This document shows positions 32,896 to 45,060 of a stretch of 64,000 bases of DNA, in pieces (positions within the stretch are counted from its first letter, which is position 1; every line of letters starts with the position of its first letter). The position numbers were made by a program, and so were the translations under genes. The stretch is taken from positions 11,222,001 through 11,286,000 of the forward strand of contig OX467082.1 of assembly GCA_950106755.1 (NCBI GenBank), in the 5' to 3' direction. The notes under the pieces were generated by a model, which was not told the DNA's origin, searched no databases, and saw only the letters and a program-made list of their open reading frames with translations. The DNA comes from Climacium dendroides (Eukaryota > Streptophyta > Bryopsida > Hypnales > Climaciaceae).

Positions 32896-33714
32896 GTCGG
32901 CGCTTGCTTTGCTATGCATAAACTGTATTATTTTCATCGATTTCTTATGTGATAAAATGCAGATTAATAAAGTATGTATAATATTTAAATGAAAATATTG
33001 ACATCTTCATATAATATTCTTTGAAATTACATATATTATACAATAAAAAGTAATTAAAGAAAATCTTTGTATCATAATTTTCACAAAAAAAAATTTCGCA
33101 AAAATGAAAAAATTTCAATAAGAAAAATTTATGAAGTGAAAAATGTAAATAGAATCTTCACATTTGAATATGTAGAGCAATAGTTTCAATTTTTAAAAAA
33201 TCTTCAATTAAGAAATGATTAACTATCATATAATAATTTATAAATATACATATAATAAAATGTAGAGTAATTCTAGTATTTTTCAAATTAAAATCTTTAC
33301 AATCAAAGAACATGCAAAAATTGAAGACTTGAAATGCAAATTTGTTAAATTGCAAAGACTTTGTTGTAGAATCCAAAATTGCTTCAATCTAACAAAGCTT
33401 CAAATCATTTAGTAATAAGAAAGGAACATTCGAATTGAGAACATTCGAATTGAGAACATTCAAAGCTTCAACATTCAAATCATAAAATTGTAGAAATAAA
33501 ATGAAATGTGAAGTCAAGATATATAAAACGTTTGTACCTCTGTAATATCATATTTTAACACTGTGTGATATTATAGAGGTGAAAATGGCTGTTGAAACTC
33601 TATAACATCATATTGTATACAAATGTGATATTACAGAGGGATTGGACCTCTGTAATATCATAGAGTGTTAAGATGTGATATTATGGAAGACCATGTAATT
33701 TTAGTAGTATGATG
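32896..33714 (+). mobile_element. Short AT-rich element, unit A (same family as unit B)
   Basis: It begins GTCGGCGCTTGCTTTGCTAT right after the CACTA-like end and finishes with AATTTTAGTAGTATGAT. The body follows unit B (34611-35241) in the same orientation: TATGTGATAAAATGCAGATT, AAATGAAAATATTGAC, CAAAGCTTC. The first bases resemble the terminal repeat of E1. Confidence 0.55.
33536..33689. repeat. Array of three stem-loop modules
   Basis: Three consecutive palindromes share one arm sequence. 33536-33580 has ACCTCTGTAATATCA pairing with TGATATTATAGAGGT. 33598-33639 has CTCTATAACATCA with TGATATTACAGAG. 33646-33689 has ACCTCTGTAATATCA with TGATATTATGGAAG. Loops are about 12-16 nt. Similar modules occur at 35095-35215 and, with longer loops, at 34195-34350 and 15750-15890. 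Confidence 0.75.
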
Positions 33715-34567
33715 ATTAGCAGCATTCATCATTAGAATTTTATAAGAATTTTTATGTATTAGATTGAATGTAGAACAAACATTTCAATAAATCTTCAAAT
33801 AAAAATGACTAAAATCTTTATATAATTTTTTTTATAAGTAAGCATATAGTGAAATGTACAATAGAAATTTATTGAATGATGAATGAAACATATGCAATGG
33901 TAAATATTATAAAAGATACACATACATTAGAATGCATTAGAAATTTGATTCCATTGTTACAAAAAATAGCAACCCAAATTGAAGAATTGAAAAGAAAAAC
34001 TTATAAATCTCAAAAACTTTGTGAACAACTTAATTGTTGTGAAATCCAAAATCACTTCAATTGAATAAATATCTCAGAATTATTTGGTAGTAGCAATAGA
34101 AAATTGAAATCATGAAAGCTCAAAGCTTACAAAAGCACAAAATCATAAAAGTACAAAGAAGTGTAAAGCAAAGAGAAACAATGGATTTGCTACCTCTATA
34201 ATATATCATCCTATGAATCCTCTTTAATATCACCTTAATTGCAACAACTATATTATTTCTATGATATCATCTTTTGTAAAAAGTGATATTATAGAAGTGA
34301 TTGCAAACTGCTATTCTATTTTTATAATATCACATTGTGTGAAAATACGATTTCTATGTATGCATGATTGAAAATATTTTTACAAAATATTTAAAATAAT
34401 TATTTTAGAGACTTATTGAAATCATTATCATGCATTCTATTCAAATATATCAAAATTTTACCAATATGTGATACAATGAATGCGTAGCATAGCAAGTACG
34501 AGCCCCTAGTATTAATGGTAGCATTTGTGATATTACAGAGGAAATTATGATTTTAGTAGTATGATGT
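33715..34567 (-). mobile_element. TIR element E2, inverted copy of E1 plus shared flank
   Basis: It follows the inverse of 15517-16250 closely (TACAATGAATGCGTAGCATA; GCCCCTAGTATTAATGG; ATGGATTTGCTACCTCTATA; ATTGCAACAACTATATTATT). The E1-type end at 34510 is intact and the opposite end is truncated near 33715-33725. It ends with the AATTATGATTTTAGTAGTAT motif shared with units A and B. Confidence 0.65.
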
Positions 34568-34610
34568 ATAAAACTTAGAATCTCATTGATATAACCATTT
34601 CAGTTAGGCG

Positions 34611-35241
34611 TACTAGCCGTTGGCGCTTGCTTTGCTATGCATTAACTATATTACTTTCATCAATTTCTCATGTGATAGAATGTAGATTAATAAAGTTTGT
34701 ATAATCTTTAAATGAAAATATTGACATTTTCATACAATATTCTTTAGAAATGCATATATTGTGCAATAGGAAGCAATTAAAGAAAATCTTTATATCATAA
34801 TTTTTATAAAATAAATCTTTGCAAACATGAAAACATTGCAAGGACACCACCACTTGATAAATTTCTTCACTCACAAACAATGGTGACCAAAATTGAAGAA
34901 TTGAAATGCAAATTTGTCAAATTACAAAGACTTTGTAAATACTTTGCTGTAGAATCCAAAATTGCTTCAATTTATCAAAGCTGCAAATCACTTGGTAGTA
35001 GGAAAAGAACATTAGATTTAGAAATATTCAAAGCTTAGAAAATCATAGAATTGTAAAAGTAAAATGAAGCGTGAAACCAAGAAATATGAAACTTCCATAA
35101 TATCACTGTACTTCTATAATATCATATTCTTACACCGGGTGATATTACAGAGGTGAAATGACTGTTGGAACTCTATAACATCATATTGTGTATAAATGTG
35201 ATATTACGGAAGGTCTTGTGATTTTAGTAGTATGATTGTCA
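34611..35241 (+). mobile_element. Short AT-rich element, unit B
   Basis: It starts TACTAGCCGTTGGCGCTTGC, like the E1 terminal repeat, and ends GATTTTAGTAGTATGAT. It is collinear with unit A. Near its 3' end it has two stem-loop modules (35095-35160 and 35175-35215) of the CTCTATAATATCA type. Confidence 0.6.
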
Positions 35242-35289
35242 TTCTTTGTTAGATAATGACTTCAAAGAATGGAAATTACAATAGAATAG

Positions 35290-36250
35290 ATACTTAAAAA
35301 TAGAGAGATTCACCATTTCTCCATATAAAAATTTTCTTTAAAAAAATACTATCCTAGAATACTATTCCAAAATGTTACCATTTACATTTAAAATTGTTTT
35401 CTTACCAAATTTGACCATTGGTTAGAATATAATTTTCACAATTATGTGGATTGAATGGGTTCTTTTCAAACCATAAATCCTTAAACTAAAGGGGTTAAAA
35501 TCCTTCACTGTATTAGCTCTAGTTTTGCAATTATAGTACATGAATGAACTTTTTATGTTTGTCCTCTACTATTTTGAAAATTTCTTTATTTCTGTGTAAA
35601 AAAATGAAATTATTGAAAATTTCTTAACCAAAAAGTGAAGGAAATTCATATCAAATGCAAATGTGCTCAAAAAATTTAGAATTTTTACAATAACTGCACA
35701 TGATAGTACAAAGCATTCATTATGGTATAGATTAAAGATAGAGTGTCTTCATAAAATTATAAAAGTAAAAAAATCTAGAATTATACATCAAATTTAAAAA
35801 TAAAAATAAAATATAGAATCTTTGAAACTTTTCAAATTTTTCAACTGAAATAGATACTAAACTTCATGAACTTTATCTCATTAGTTGGGCTTCAATACTA
35901 ATAGATCATCTTTATAACTAAAATTTACATTAGGATTAAATAGAAAGAAGGGCCAAAATAAACTACATGGATGATGAGAGGATTAGGCAACATCATCTTT
36001 AAAAAAATAAATTCTATCATGATGAGAAAATATGCCAAACTATTATTTAATAATTGGCATTCAAGCAACTTCCCCCATTATTAACTAATAATTGGCATTC
36101 AAGCCCCCTCTCCCCTTTGAAATTGAATGATAAACTATTTTTTCCCATCTAATAGTCCTTCTCGAATCCTTCAAAAGACTCAAGACGACCTCAACAATGT
36201 TTTTGAGTTAATCCCTAAAAGCCCTCTTCAAGTTCAAAAACATCATAGGT
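35290..36250 (+). repeat. Old dispersed repeat, uninterrupted copy
   Basis: This is the partner of 13090-13680 plus 16310-16730. No coding capacity is visible. It ends in unrelated sequence with the phrase TCAACAATGTTTTTGAG near 36193. Confidence 0.55.
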
Positions 36251-37061
36251 ATTAAAATGTTATAGGTCTAATAAGTGTCACTAAAGTGTAGAATCTCAAT
36301 GGTACGATCATCGCCCCTAAAACCCTGAAATTCAATCCAGACCGCTGAGATTAGGTTTGAGATCTCACTCAACCTACTCAAACCCGTCGCAAAACTGTAG
36401 CAGTGTCTTAGTCACAGCAAATCTGAGGTTTGAACAGGAATTGACGGTTGCATATCTGCAACACAGACCGCATCTTCGATCTAGATCTCAATCATAAATG
36501 CGCTGCACAAAATATACATTATCAACCCAATTGTAGTCAATACTTGAAACATACTGGAACGTTTACTGCAAATGTTTACATACCGGGAAATGTTTACAAA
36601 CAGTATTTGCTGAAGCCCTGTCAGTATGAATGCGCGGTGGTCAGCCTAATACAATTTAACCAATGAGTCTCCTGGTTTGCATTCAAACAGAACTGCCTCG
36701 TTCCACTGCTCAGCTCACATCCAGTCAAGTGCTACATGACTCTCTCTTCGCCCCCTTTGTACTCAACCAATAATAGAGACGCCCACAGAATGAAGGCTAT
36801 CATGCTCTCATCCAGAGTGTCATGGGGTGTCAATGGGTGTCAAATGGGTGTCATAGGCTTTACGTCTCTCCTTTACCGAGACAGGAACTTGAAGACGCCA
36901 TGGCCTCCCTGCGTTACCACCTCACTCCAGGCAGGCAATCCGAACTCCCTGCACTTGCTACCTACCTCATCTGCAAGTTGAGAACGCTTTCATTGACGCT
37001 CCCCTCCATGAAAACCAAGTGGTGACTCACGCCCCACTGTTTCACCAATTCTTTCCTGCTG
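36251..37061 (-). other. 3' flank and probable 3' UTR of the DUF1644 gene
   Basis: Base composition shifts from AT-rich to balanced near 36290. A small tandem (GGGTGTCAA-type, four times) lies at about 36824-36858. There is no recognisable coding sequence; short frames here are shadows. Confidence 0.4.
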
Positions 37062-38192
37062 CTACAAACCATGTCCCCTTCCTCCACGCTCCCGACTCCG
37101 GCGGCGGTGACTCCTGGACCCAATGGCTCCACCAGTATTCTCGTTACTCGAAGCTGGATTGCCAGCTCCCAACAACCTATTAGCGTTGCTGCCCGCCATA
37201 GCCTCCCCCCACAGAGCACTTCGGGCAGCACTGTTACGAGATGAATTATGGAACCGTCCTCGAACCAGTGAACTTGGCAGCCCTCGTCCTCCAGTCATCG
37301 ACGGCTGCCCAAACACTTGGAATAGCAGAAATACCGTCCACCAGTTGCCATCATCCCCAGGGTATTCGGTATCATCGCCTTCCTCTTCGTCTCCACCGTC
37401 GTCGCCCTCAATCACGTAGTCTCCCAACACTGTTGCGCCCGGCATGGTGCTCAGCACGTCTCCGAGCTCACGCTGGCGCTCCAGCTGCATCCACTTGTCT
37501 AGTCGACTGCGATCAATCTCTGATGGTCGAGCCGAAGGGTGTGTGCACCGCGCGTGCTTTCGAAGCTCGTCATATGGCCCGTGGAAGGTGCAAGCCTCTT
37601 GTGCACAGGAACGGAGCTTCTGGTTGAGGTGACTGCGAGCAGCTTCCACCACTTTCCACCCCTTCACTTTCCCTCTGCAAAGCGGGCATAGAAGCTCCCC
37701 AGCATCGGTTTCGGTGGCGGCATCACTGCTGCCCACAACTACAGACACTTGACCTAAACCTGTTTCCTCTCCAACGGCGTCGACTTCGTACTCGGAAGCA
37801 TGTGGGGGAGCTCTCTCGTCTTCGGAATCTGATACTCTGTTCACAACTGCACGCTCTGCCTCGCGCAACCTGTGGGTGTTGAGAGATGGTAGGGCATCCC
37901 GAAGCTCGTGAGCCTTTCGGTACTGGTCCAGGCAATTCGAGTGGCGATAGCTCGTGTCGCACATGTAAGGGCGGCATCCCTTTCCGTAGGAACTGCAGAT
38001 CAACAACACGGCATTGTGGGGATGCTCCATGCACACGGGGCAGGTGGCTTCCTCCCATTCCTTACGCTCTGCAGAATCCTCGCCGTCTGTGGAACAAGTC
38101 TCATGGGCCACGCTCTGGCCGTAGCGAGAATAAGGCTTGTAGCGTAAACCCTGGGAGCCGGAGGACAAATGTTTGCGCGACTCCTTCGGCAT
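37062..38192 (-). CDS. DUF1644 family zinc-finger protein, 376 aa
   Basis: This single uninterrupted coding exon gives a plant-specific DUF1644 protein. The family hallmark is at residues 46-94: EWEEATCPVCMEHPHNAVLL, then CSSYGKGCRPYMCDTSYRHS and NCLDQ. Cys51, 54, 66, 73, 78, 87 and His84 are available for zinc binding. A second Cys/His-rich block follows at 168-216 (LLCPLCRGKVKGW, then RSCAQEACTFHGPY and H213/C216), ending in the RLDKWMQLERQRELGDVLST region. An acidic stretch lies at 261-281 and an Arg/Gly-rich, possibly nuclear-directing tail at 360-374. The start MPKESRK matches the usual MPK-type start of the family. Length is typical. The biochemical role is unknown; some family members respond to salt or dehydration. 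Codon use is GC-rich, unlike the flanks. Many frames on the opposite strand here are shadows. Confidence 0.93.
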   Translation of the reverse strand: MPKESRKHLSSGSQGLRYKPYSRYGQSVAHETCSTDGEDSAERKEWEEATCPVCMEHPHNAVLLICSSYGKGCRPYMCDTSYRHSNCLDQYRKAHELRDALPSLNTHRLREAERAVVNRVSDSEDERAPPHASEYEVDAVGEETGLGQVSVVVGSSDAATETDAGELLCPLCRGKVKGWKVVEAARSHLNQKLRSCAQEACTFHGPYDELRKHARCTHPSARPSEIDRSRLDKWMQLERQRELGDVLSTMPGATVLGDYVIEGDDGGDEEEGDDTEYPGDDGNWWTVFLLFQVFGQPSMTGGRGLPSSLVRGRFHNSSRNSAARSALWGEAMAGSNANRLLGAGNPASSNENTGGAIGSRSHRRRSRERGGRGHGL

Positions 38193-39650
38193 CCTGCTCC
38201 CACATTGTTTCCCATCACGTCAAAGTCAACCCACATGTCTATATCGTCAAAAACGAACTACCGTGAACTCGCAAACATTTGCTACATACACCAATTTCTA
38301 TCTCCACTCCATATGGGGATGTTTGCGCGACTTCACGTTCACCGTCATGCTACACGCCATTTTCAACCTATCATACACTGAAAAGCCATTTTACACACGT
38401 ATCCACACCCGAAAAGAGAACATAGTGCCAAGATCCGATCCTCGGTCTACTCTCACCACTTCAAAATTACAAGAGATACGCAATATCGACCAACTACTCC
38501 TTACAAAGACGCAACGACGAGCTCACACGACATCCGATTCTTAAACACGTGCAATCACATCCAAAAAGCAAAAAGAAATAATCCAAATCAATCACCTGCT
38601 AGATCTCGCAAAACGAGCGCACGGCAAATTGGCAGCCTTCTTCAAATCAAATTTCAGCCTTCTTCAAATCAAATTTCTACCTCTCTGAACCAGTGACCCC
38701 GAACCAGCCAAAAAAAACACCACGTCGTCTAGGGCTCCAAACAAGCCCTTCACACCTAGCCTTCGACCAATTATATCTCCACGCCCATCCAATATCCACG
38801 ACTCCCTCCTCGGACGCCGTCGCGCACAGCCACGGATAACACGTTCGTCTAGGGTTTCCAGAACCGTCCGTCACCGCACGCTCCCCGCGAATTTCAACGT
38901 CACTCAACACACTCCACCACACTTTTAGGAAGTTCCACCACACAAATCCGAACCTCTTACCCTCCGCCTCACCCGGCGGACAACAGCCTTCACCACCTCC
39001 ACACACAAATTGCCCGAACCAAGATCACCAAAACGGAAAAACTCTCCCGTTCAAACCCCCAAAGCAAAGAACCTCCGATTAGGGTCCCAATTCGGGACGC
39101 GAATCAAAATCTCCCAATCGCGCTTCGTACATCCAAAGCGTCGCCCCTTGCACTCTCTCCTTCTCTGAAAACGATAATTCCGTGCAATCCTCCTGCCGCC
39201 CGAGAATTCAACAAACGTGAGCGTAGGGTTTCCAAGGTGCTTTGCGTCAAACGGTTCGTCGTTCCGAGGTACGATGAAAGCACCCAGTCGTCGTCGTCGT
39301 GCTCAAGCTCGGGCCTCCGTCGCAAACACGCTGAGTGACCAACGACCGTGAATCACGTGTGGGAGAGACGAAGAAGACGACGATCTAGGAGTAGTGACGT
39401 GAGGAGCGCAACAGCACTTGCGAGGGAAAAAAACAAACAAATGCTGACAAGCGCTCCTGCAAATGGAGGTTCAAGAACAGACAGCGGAGAAGGAGAGAGA
39501 GAGAGAGAGAAGGAAGAAGGCGAGAAGCGGACGGACGGAACGGGAACGACGCGTCCTGGTCACGTCAATTTCGATTTCGTCGTGGTCGTGGTCGTCATCG
39601 CCGCCGTCGGGCCCTGATTGCTTCTGGACCATTCCGGCAGTGAGTCAGTG
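38193..39650 (-). promoter_or_regulatory. GC-rich leader and promoter region of the DUF1644 gene
   Basis: About 1.45 kb stays GC-rich and then stops abruptly. On the minus strand, AGG|GTAAGAGG at 38961/38960 is a good donor, and GGAGCAG|G at 38194/38193 is an acceptor one base before the ATG. A 5'-UTR intron of about 767 bp is therefore likely (inference). Other landmarks are a CACGTG G-box near 39354, TGACGTG/TCACGTC (ACGT-core) motifs near 39393 and 39560, a (GA)n tract at about 39491-39512, and a 22-bp tandem duplication (CAGCCTTCTTCAAATCAAAT) at 38633-38680. The transcription start is probably within 39000-39600. Frames in this block look like shadows of GC-rich non-coding DNA. Confidence 0.55.
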
Positions 39651-39701
39651 AGTGTTCCGTAAAAACCGGCGGTTCAGTTAGTGCAACCGGTTGGATTTTA
39701 A

Positions 39702-40152
39702 CCCTTACAGGACTAGCCGGTCACCATGGAAATCATTCGTTTGGGTATTGTGTGAATTGTTGGCTAAAAGAAAATGAAAAAGCATGTAGAAGACCTTCCC
39801 TTTTCACATAAAATTTAGAGGATGAACTAGTGTGCCTTGTGCCGTTGCCACAATCAAAGTTAAAGTAAAAATAATTTTCTATTTTTGTTATTTATAAAAA
39901 AACTTCAAAATTCAATAATTTTCACACCATACGTTCGAAGGCCACGAAACCAAGCCGGTGCCCCTTCTCGCCGAGGGCTTTCCAACAGTACCAAGCATGC
40001 AACCGAGGGACGCACGGTCTGGGAGATCTCAACGTGACAAACAAACAAAACAAACATCCTGTCTTAATGTATAGATAGTTGCACTTTCTATCCTACATGA
40101 AGAGATTCTTTGTCATTCATCAACCAAAAAATATCCTCGGCGTCATTTATGG
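39702..40152 (+). mobile_element. TTAA-flanked non-autonomous element, family C, 451 bp
   Basis: TTAA (39698-39701) precedes CCCTTACAGGACTAGCC. The far end CCTCGGCGTCATTTATGG aligns with the intact end GGCATCGTTACAGGG of the copy at 52176-52398, and its TTAA has decayed to ATTG. The interior contains one copy of the 150-bp unit that is multiplied at 53332-54160 (in reverse orientation there). It sits at the edge of the DUF1644 promoter. Confidence 0.65.
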
Positions 40153-41468
40153 ATTGAAGGGCAGAAAAAATTATAATAAAAAAATCTATAATTTTTTCAA
40201 TTTCTAATAAAAGATTGAGAAAATAATTAGAATGGGTACTTGAAAAATTGGCTAATTGTAGGAATTGAAAAAAAATAGCATGTAAAGCTCAAAAAAACTT
40301 GTGAACGTTGAAGTTGAGGCATTAGTTGTCAACTATAGGGGGCACTGATTCCAATCTTAGGTTGGAACTCAAGCTTGGAATGTGTATTTTTTTTGTCTTT
40401 TTCAAGGTTGGGGCTAATAAAATATGACACATGTTTAAAGTAGTAAGTGGCAAAGTTCTTGAGTGATCTGAATTAGAAGACTCTAGACATTGACTACTAG
40501 ACAAGTGCACTTTGGGGCTCCCAAAATTCATAGTAATTTCAATTTGGAGAAGAAAATTTTGAAATTTTTGCTATCCCTATATTTCCTATCTTCCTACATG
40601 AGAAAAAATTTCCACCACCTCATACTCCTTACCATTTACTCCAAAATTGCTTAAATAATCAACTACTAGTGCTTCTATTTTATATGCACAAAGAGCAAAC
40701 CTAATGAACCCATAATAAGGTAAACTACCCTATTCCAACTATAGGGATCTACATTGAGGATTCTTTTGCATTTTTAGAGAAAATTATATCCCAAACTTCA
40801 TTTGCTTTGATGAGCAACTTCCTTAAATACAAAACATGCACTAGACAAGTCTTTCTTAACGGCAATAAATTCATCTATATTTATCATCCAAACACATCTT
40901 CATCGTCACAAGATTTTTTTCTTGTTTGAATTTTTACAATAATTTTAGAAATTTAATAAAATTAAAAAATTAAAAATTAAAAATCCATCCTAAATTTAAT
41001 TGTAGATTGAAAAGGGAAAATTAAATAAGTTTTGACATCTAAGGATAGCATTATAGAAAACTATGAGTGCGATTATTTTGCATTATACATTTGAAAGTGC
41101 TAGTATTGAATTCCGTAACCACCATTGTTATAAAAGAGAGCTTCACTATGAAAAAAGAAGTGAATGTCTTCTCTCTCAACAACCTCTTCCTAAAGGTGAT
41201 TGCAAGAAACACTTGTTGATTTTGTTGCATTTTCACAATACTCATGCTTATTTTTTGGAAGTACTTTAAAATTGGGGACTTTTTTAAAATAGTAAAAAAA
41301 AAATTTATGAAAAAATGAAAAAAAAATAGACAAGATTCATAATAGTCATGAATACCTTACATCTAAATCTCAAGTCTTTTGGAGTCATAAAACAAAAATT
41401 ATGGCCAAAAAACAAATTAGTATATAATGTGTTATTAAAAATAATACAAATTTTTCTTGCAATCACTC
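40153..41468. other. AT-rich stretch, nothing recognised
   Basis: Short frames at 40322-40531 and 41051-41269 have no recognisable domain. Confidence 0.35.
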
Positions 41469-43334
41469 TTAACCCCTAAATGCCCAAGCCTTTTGAAGTA
41501 TGTTTTATACATGAAAAAAGAACATGGGCTTATAGTTATCCCTAATGAAGAAAAAAGAAAAATTCAAAATCTAAGATGTTTAAAAAACATGTTTATTAGT
41601 TTACAAACCAATTTTGAGTGTGAAGTTGCATAGGAGTTGTGAGATGATAACAAGAGAAATATAATTATCCTATTTTTAGTATATTGTCCCTCACCACAAT
41701 ATTTTAGAAATTTTCATATAAGAATTTTGAGGGATTAAAGGTCACTAGTTTTTTTTTGGCTTCATAGTGCTAGATTGCACCAAAAAAAATAATTTGGTTT
41801 AAAATGGCAATAAACTATGAAGTTTTTTGCCAAAAAACTTTGAATTAAAAAAAACTATTGGATGAAATTTCCATATTGTGAATGAAAACATAATTATGGA
41901 TATGTGATATATAGTAATGTGATATTTCTACCCAATATGTGGATGAATGTTGAAATTAGGTGCACCACTATAACATTTTATACTGCTAATTTGGCACTTC
42001 AAAAAAATGAAAAAAAAAGTTTGGGAGGTGATATGAACAACCAAAAATTGTGTTAGCACACCAAAATGCACTTCCATAAACCTTAAGTTTAAACGAAGAG
42101 CTATGAAACTCATTACACAATACACCTTGCAATTGTTCAAATGCAATTTTTTTTTATAAATAGAAATTGCAAATAACTACAAATCAGCACTTGCATTTTT
42201 AAACTTTCAATAGTGAAAATCATGAAAACACTTTACTTTGTCTATTGGGACCATTTTCAAAGCAAATGAATATGTACAATTTTAAAAATCTCAAACCTAG
42301 TGAAAATGACAAACTTTGCTCAAAGTTGGGAAATGAAGTAAATTTGGCAAGTTTTACTCTTCAGTAATGGTACACGTATGTATTTATGGACCTCTCAAAA
42401 ATCAAATGTTTACCTTTTTCAGTGGAAAAATAAAAACTTTCAATAGTTAACCTTCAAAACTACATGTAAAAAATTTCAAAACAATCAAAGAATTTAATTG
42501 CTTTCACCAGAATGAGCATGAAATTATACATCAACCATATATGGCCTGTTGAGCACGTATAAATTTCTCATAAAGGTTCTCTCTACTATCTTTTAGATTG
42601 CTTGAGATGATCTACATGTTAAGAGAAGCCTCAGTAGATGAGTTTCAGGGCATAGGAGGGCCATCTTAGGGTTGTGAATTAATATACTACTATCAAAATA
42701 TATAATAATTATAAAATTTTCATTTTCATTTTATTTAATAAAAAATATTTAAATATTATTATCTGACATGGCCATCTTCTAACCACATCAAACTGTTGAT
42801 ATGGCAAAGTTCTCCAATTCTCCAAAATCCACGAACTTGCCATCTTATCGACAACCTCAATTTCATCTATTGGTAAGTTGTTAGCAAAATTTGCATCAAT
42901 CCAGTAAAAGAAATCTAAACCTTGTGTATAATTGTCTGAGTGCTTGAAAATGTGCAATTATAGAATAAATTTAAAAAATTGGCCCATGTGATCACTTGGT
43001 GTGCCATGTAGGACTAGGGATTAATTTATTATTTTAGAAATTAAAAAAAAAATCCCCCTAGATTTATACATTGGCTAATAGTCAAACAACCCTCTATAAG
43101 TACCAAAATTCCCCTAATGTCTACAAATTTTCTTCCATCATCCCATAATCCTACACTTCCACTTGCAACAATTCAAGGAGCAAACTATCCAACATCCTTG
43201 TACATGTATCGTGTATTGTATAAGACAATTTGAAGCCTCAAAATGAAGCAAAATTAGTAAGACTGTAGGTTGAGGCTAGGGACACTACGATTGGAGTTGA
43301 GGACTTTGGGGTTGGAGCTAGGACTTCCTCATAA

Positions 43335-45060
43335 TTGCACTCAATTGACAATGGGGATGATGTGTATGGGTCTACATATTTAAGTCATGCTAATGGAATT
43401 GTGGATGATTATATGGGAGATGAGGGAATGCTAGGAGATGATTTCTATGGGAAAAATATTTATGCAAACTATGACTATGATATTGAAATAGACTGTGTAG
43501 AATTTGACTTTAATGAAGAGGAAGACTATGATGGTGATGATGCAATTGGTGCTACTAGTAGTATCAAATACATATACGGCAATTCTACATGGAGTAAGTC
43601 ATTTATTACATACAAATTGGAACCCCAAGGTAGACCTGGTTATTTTGGAATAAATGTTGCAGGGCAAAATTTTCCCATGTTTCTCAACTTTTTTTAGATA
43701 CTTTAGTCAATTTGGATTTTATGTAGCATTATTGCTAAGTAAATTAGACAAACTTGTACACAATGGTGGTCATTGTAGGTGGTGGGACTTATGGTGGTCC
43801 AATTTGGAAGGAACTTTATGTCAAGGAACTTAAAGTCTACATGACTATCATTTTATACAAGGGTTTAAAGCACCAACCTAACATAAAAATTTATTGGCAC
43901 AAGAAAGGGTCTTTATTCTACCGTCCAACTATATTGGAATTCATATTGCAATCTCAATTTGTATTGATGACAGTGTTTGCACATTCCCAATCCAAATAGG
44001 TATGAGAGGGACAAAGCAATGCCAAATTATAACAAAATGGGCCAAATTAGGTGGTTGATCGAAGCAATTAGAAGTAATTGCAAATGAATATGGAATGTAG
44101 AAAATTTTGCTACTATAGATGAAATGATGATTTGTTACAAAGATAAATATTGTCTCATGTGGCAATATTTGTCACAAAAAAATCCAAAAGTGGAATTTGA
44201 AGGTTTGGCGCTTTTCAGACTTTATATCAAAACTTGTATTAAATTTTGACATTAACTCTTATAATAATCATCCTAGTACAAAAGGAGGCCTAAGTACTAT
44301 GTAGGGAGGTTAGGGAAGAAGTAAGAGTAGTTGAAAATGTGGTTTTGCATTTATTGGCTCCAAATGAGGGTAAAAATCATGTAATAACGCATGTAGCATA
44401 GGTCTTTCTCTCCAACAACTCCTTGAATAACACAATGGACAAAAAAATCTATAGTTATTCGCTTTATTCAAATAGGCCATCCAAACGCTTTGAAAAATAG
44501 AAAGGCATTCAATCATCATGCACAAGGAACCTTAGAGTGGTGCATACATGAGTTTAGACAAGTGAGTTCAATTTTTATGGAAAGATATGGAATAGGTCCT
44601 CACTATTTCTACACATACTATGCCAATTCAATTTTGTGGCATTTTCCTATGGCATCAATATCTCATTGGAATGGATGAATTTGAGAACTACATTCAAGCA
44701 TCTCGGGTCCACCTCGAATATACAACACACATGCAGGATTTGAATGTTGCCAACCAATTGCAGGCTTCTTACATGTGTCAAATCTAGTCGCATGTGTAGT
44801 GGCATTGTGTGTTTTATCCTCATTGATACGAGTATAATCAACATGTACATCATGTATTTAGAGATATGTAAGGAACTTGGCCCTTTTTGTTGTCCTATGA
44901 TACATTTATAGTTTTGAACTCAATTATGTGAGGCATTAATAGGTAACCATTATAGAAAATCATTCAAAAGACGTGTTGAAGACATGTTTGTTTCCCACAT
45001 TTCAATGAGTTCAACAAACCTTGTGTGGTTTGCAACAATGATTCATCCCCTATAATAGTC
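43335..45060 (+). pseudogene. piggyBac-type transposase (DDE_Tnp_1_7) pseudogene
   Basis: The order of blocks follows PGBD proteins. An acidic N-terminal region (43335-43560, many Asp/Glu) is followed by a block around ..QGRPGYFGINVAG (43620-43700). Next comes IWKELYVKELKVYMTIILYK, then GLKHQPNIKIYWHKKGS (43800-43920). After a frame change, NRYERDKAMPNYNKMGQIRW runs to an in-frame TGA, then WNVENFATIDEMMICYKDKY (43990-44150). A middle part is broken by several stops (44290-44680). A C-terminal part, YTTHMQDLNVANQLQASYMC then FILIDTSIINMYIMYLE (44715-44860), matches the 'GVDxADQ..WW..FFFLLD.AIVNAYI' region. The first catalytic Asp (TIDEMM) is kept, the second is lost at a stop, and the third is Asn (NVANQ). 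It is not functional. The enzyme normally cuts at TTAA and excises precisely. Confidence 0.85.

Noticed and set aside
37123..38544. Several plus-strand frames over the DUF1644 gene (up to 128 codons)
   Set aside because: Shadows opposite a GC-rich true coding exon whose own protein has a clear family signature.
42709..42957. 82-codon minus-strand frame in the 5' part of the piggyBac-like element
   Set aside because: No recognisable domain and opposite to the transposase orientation; treated as chance.
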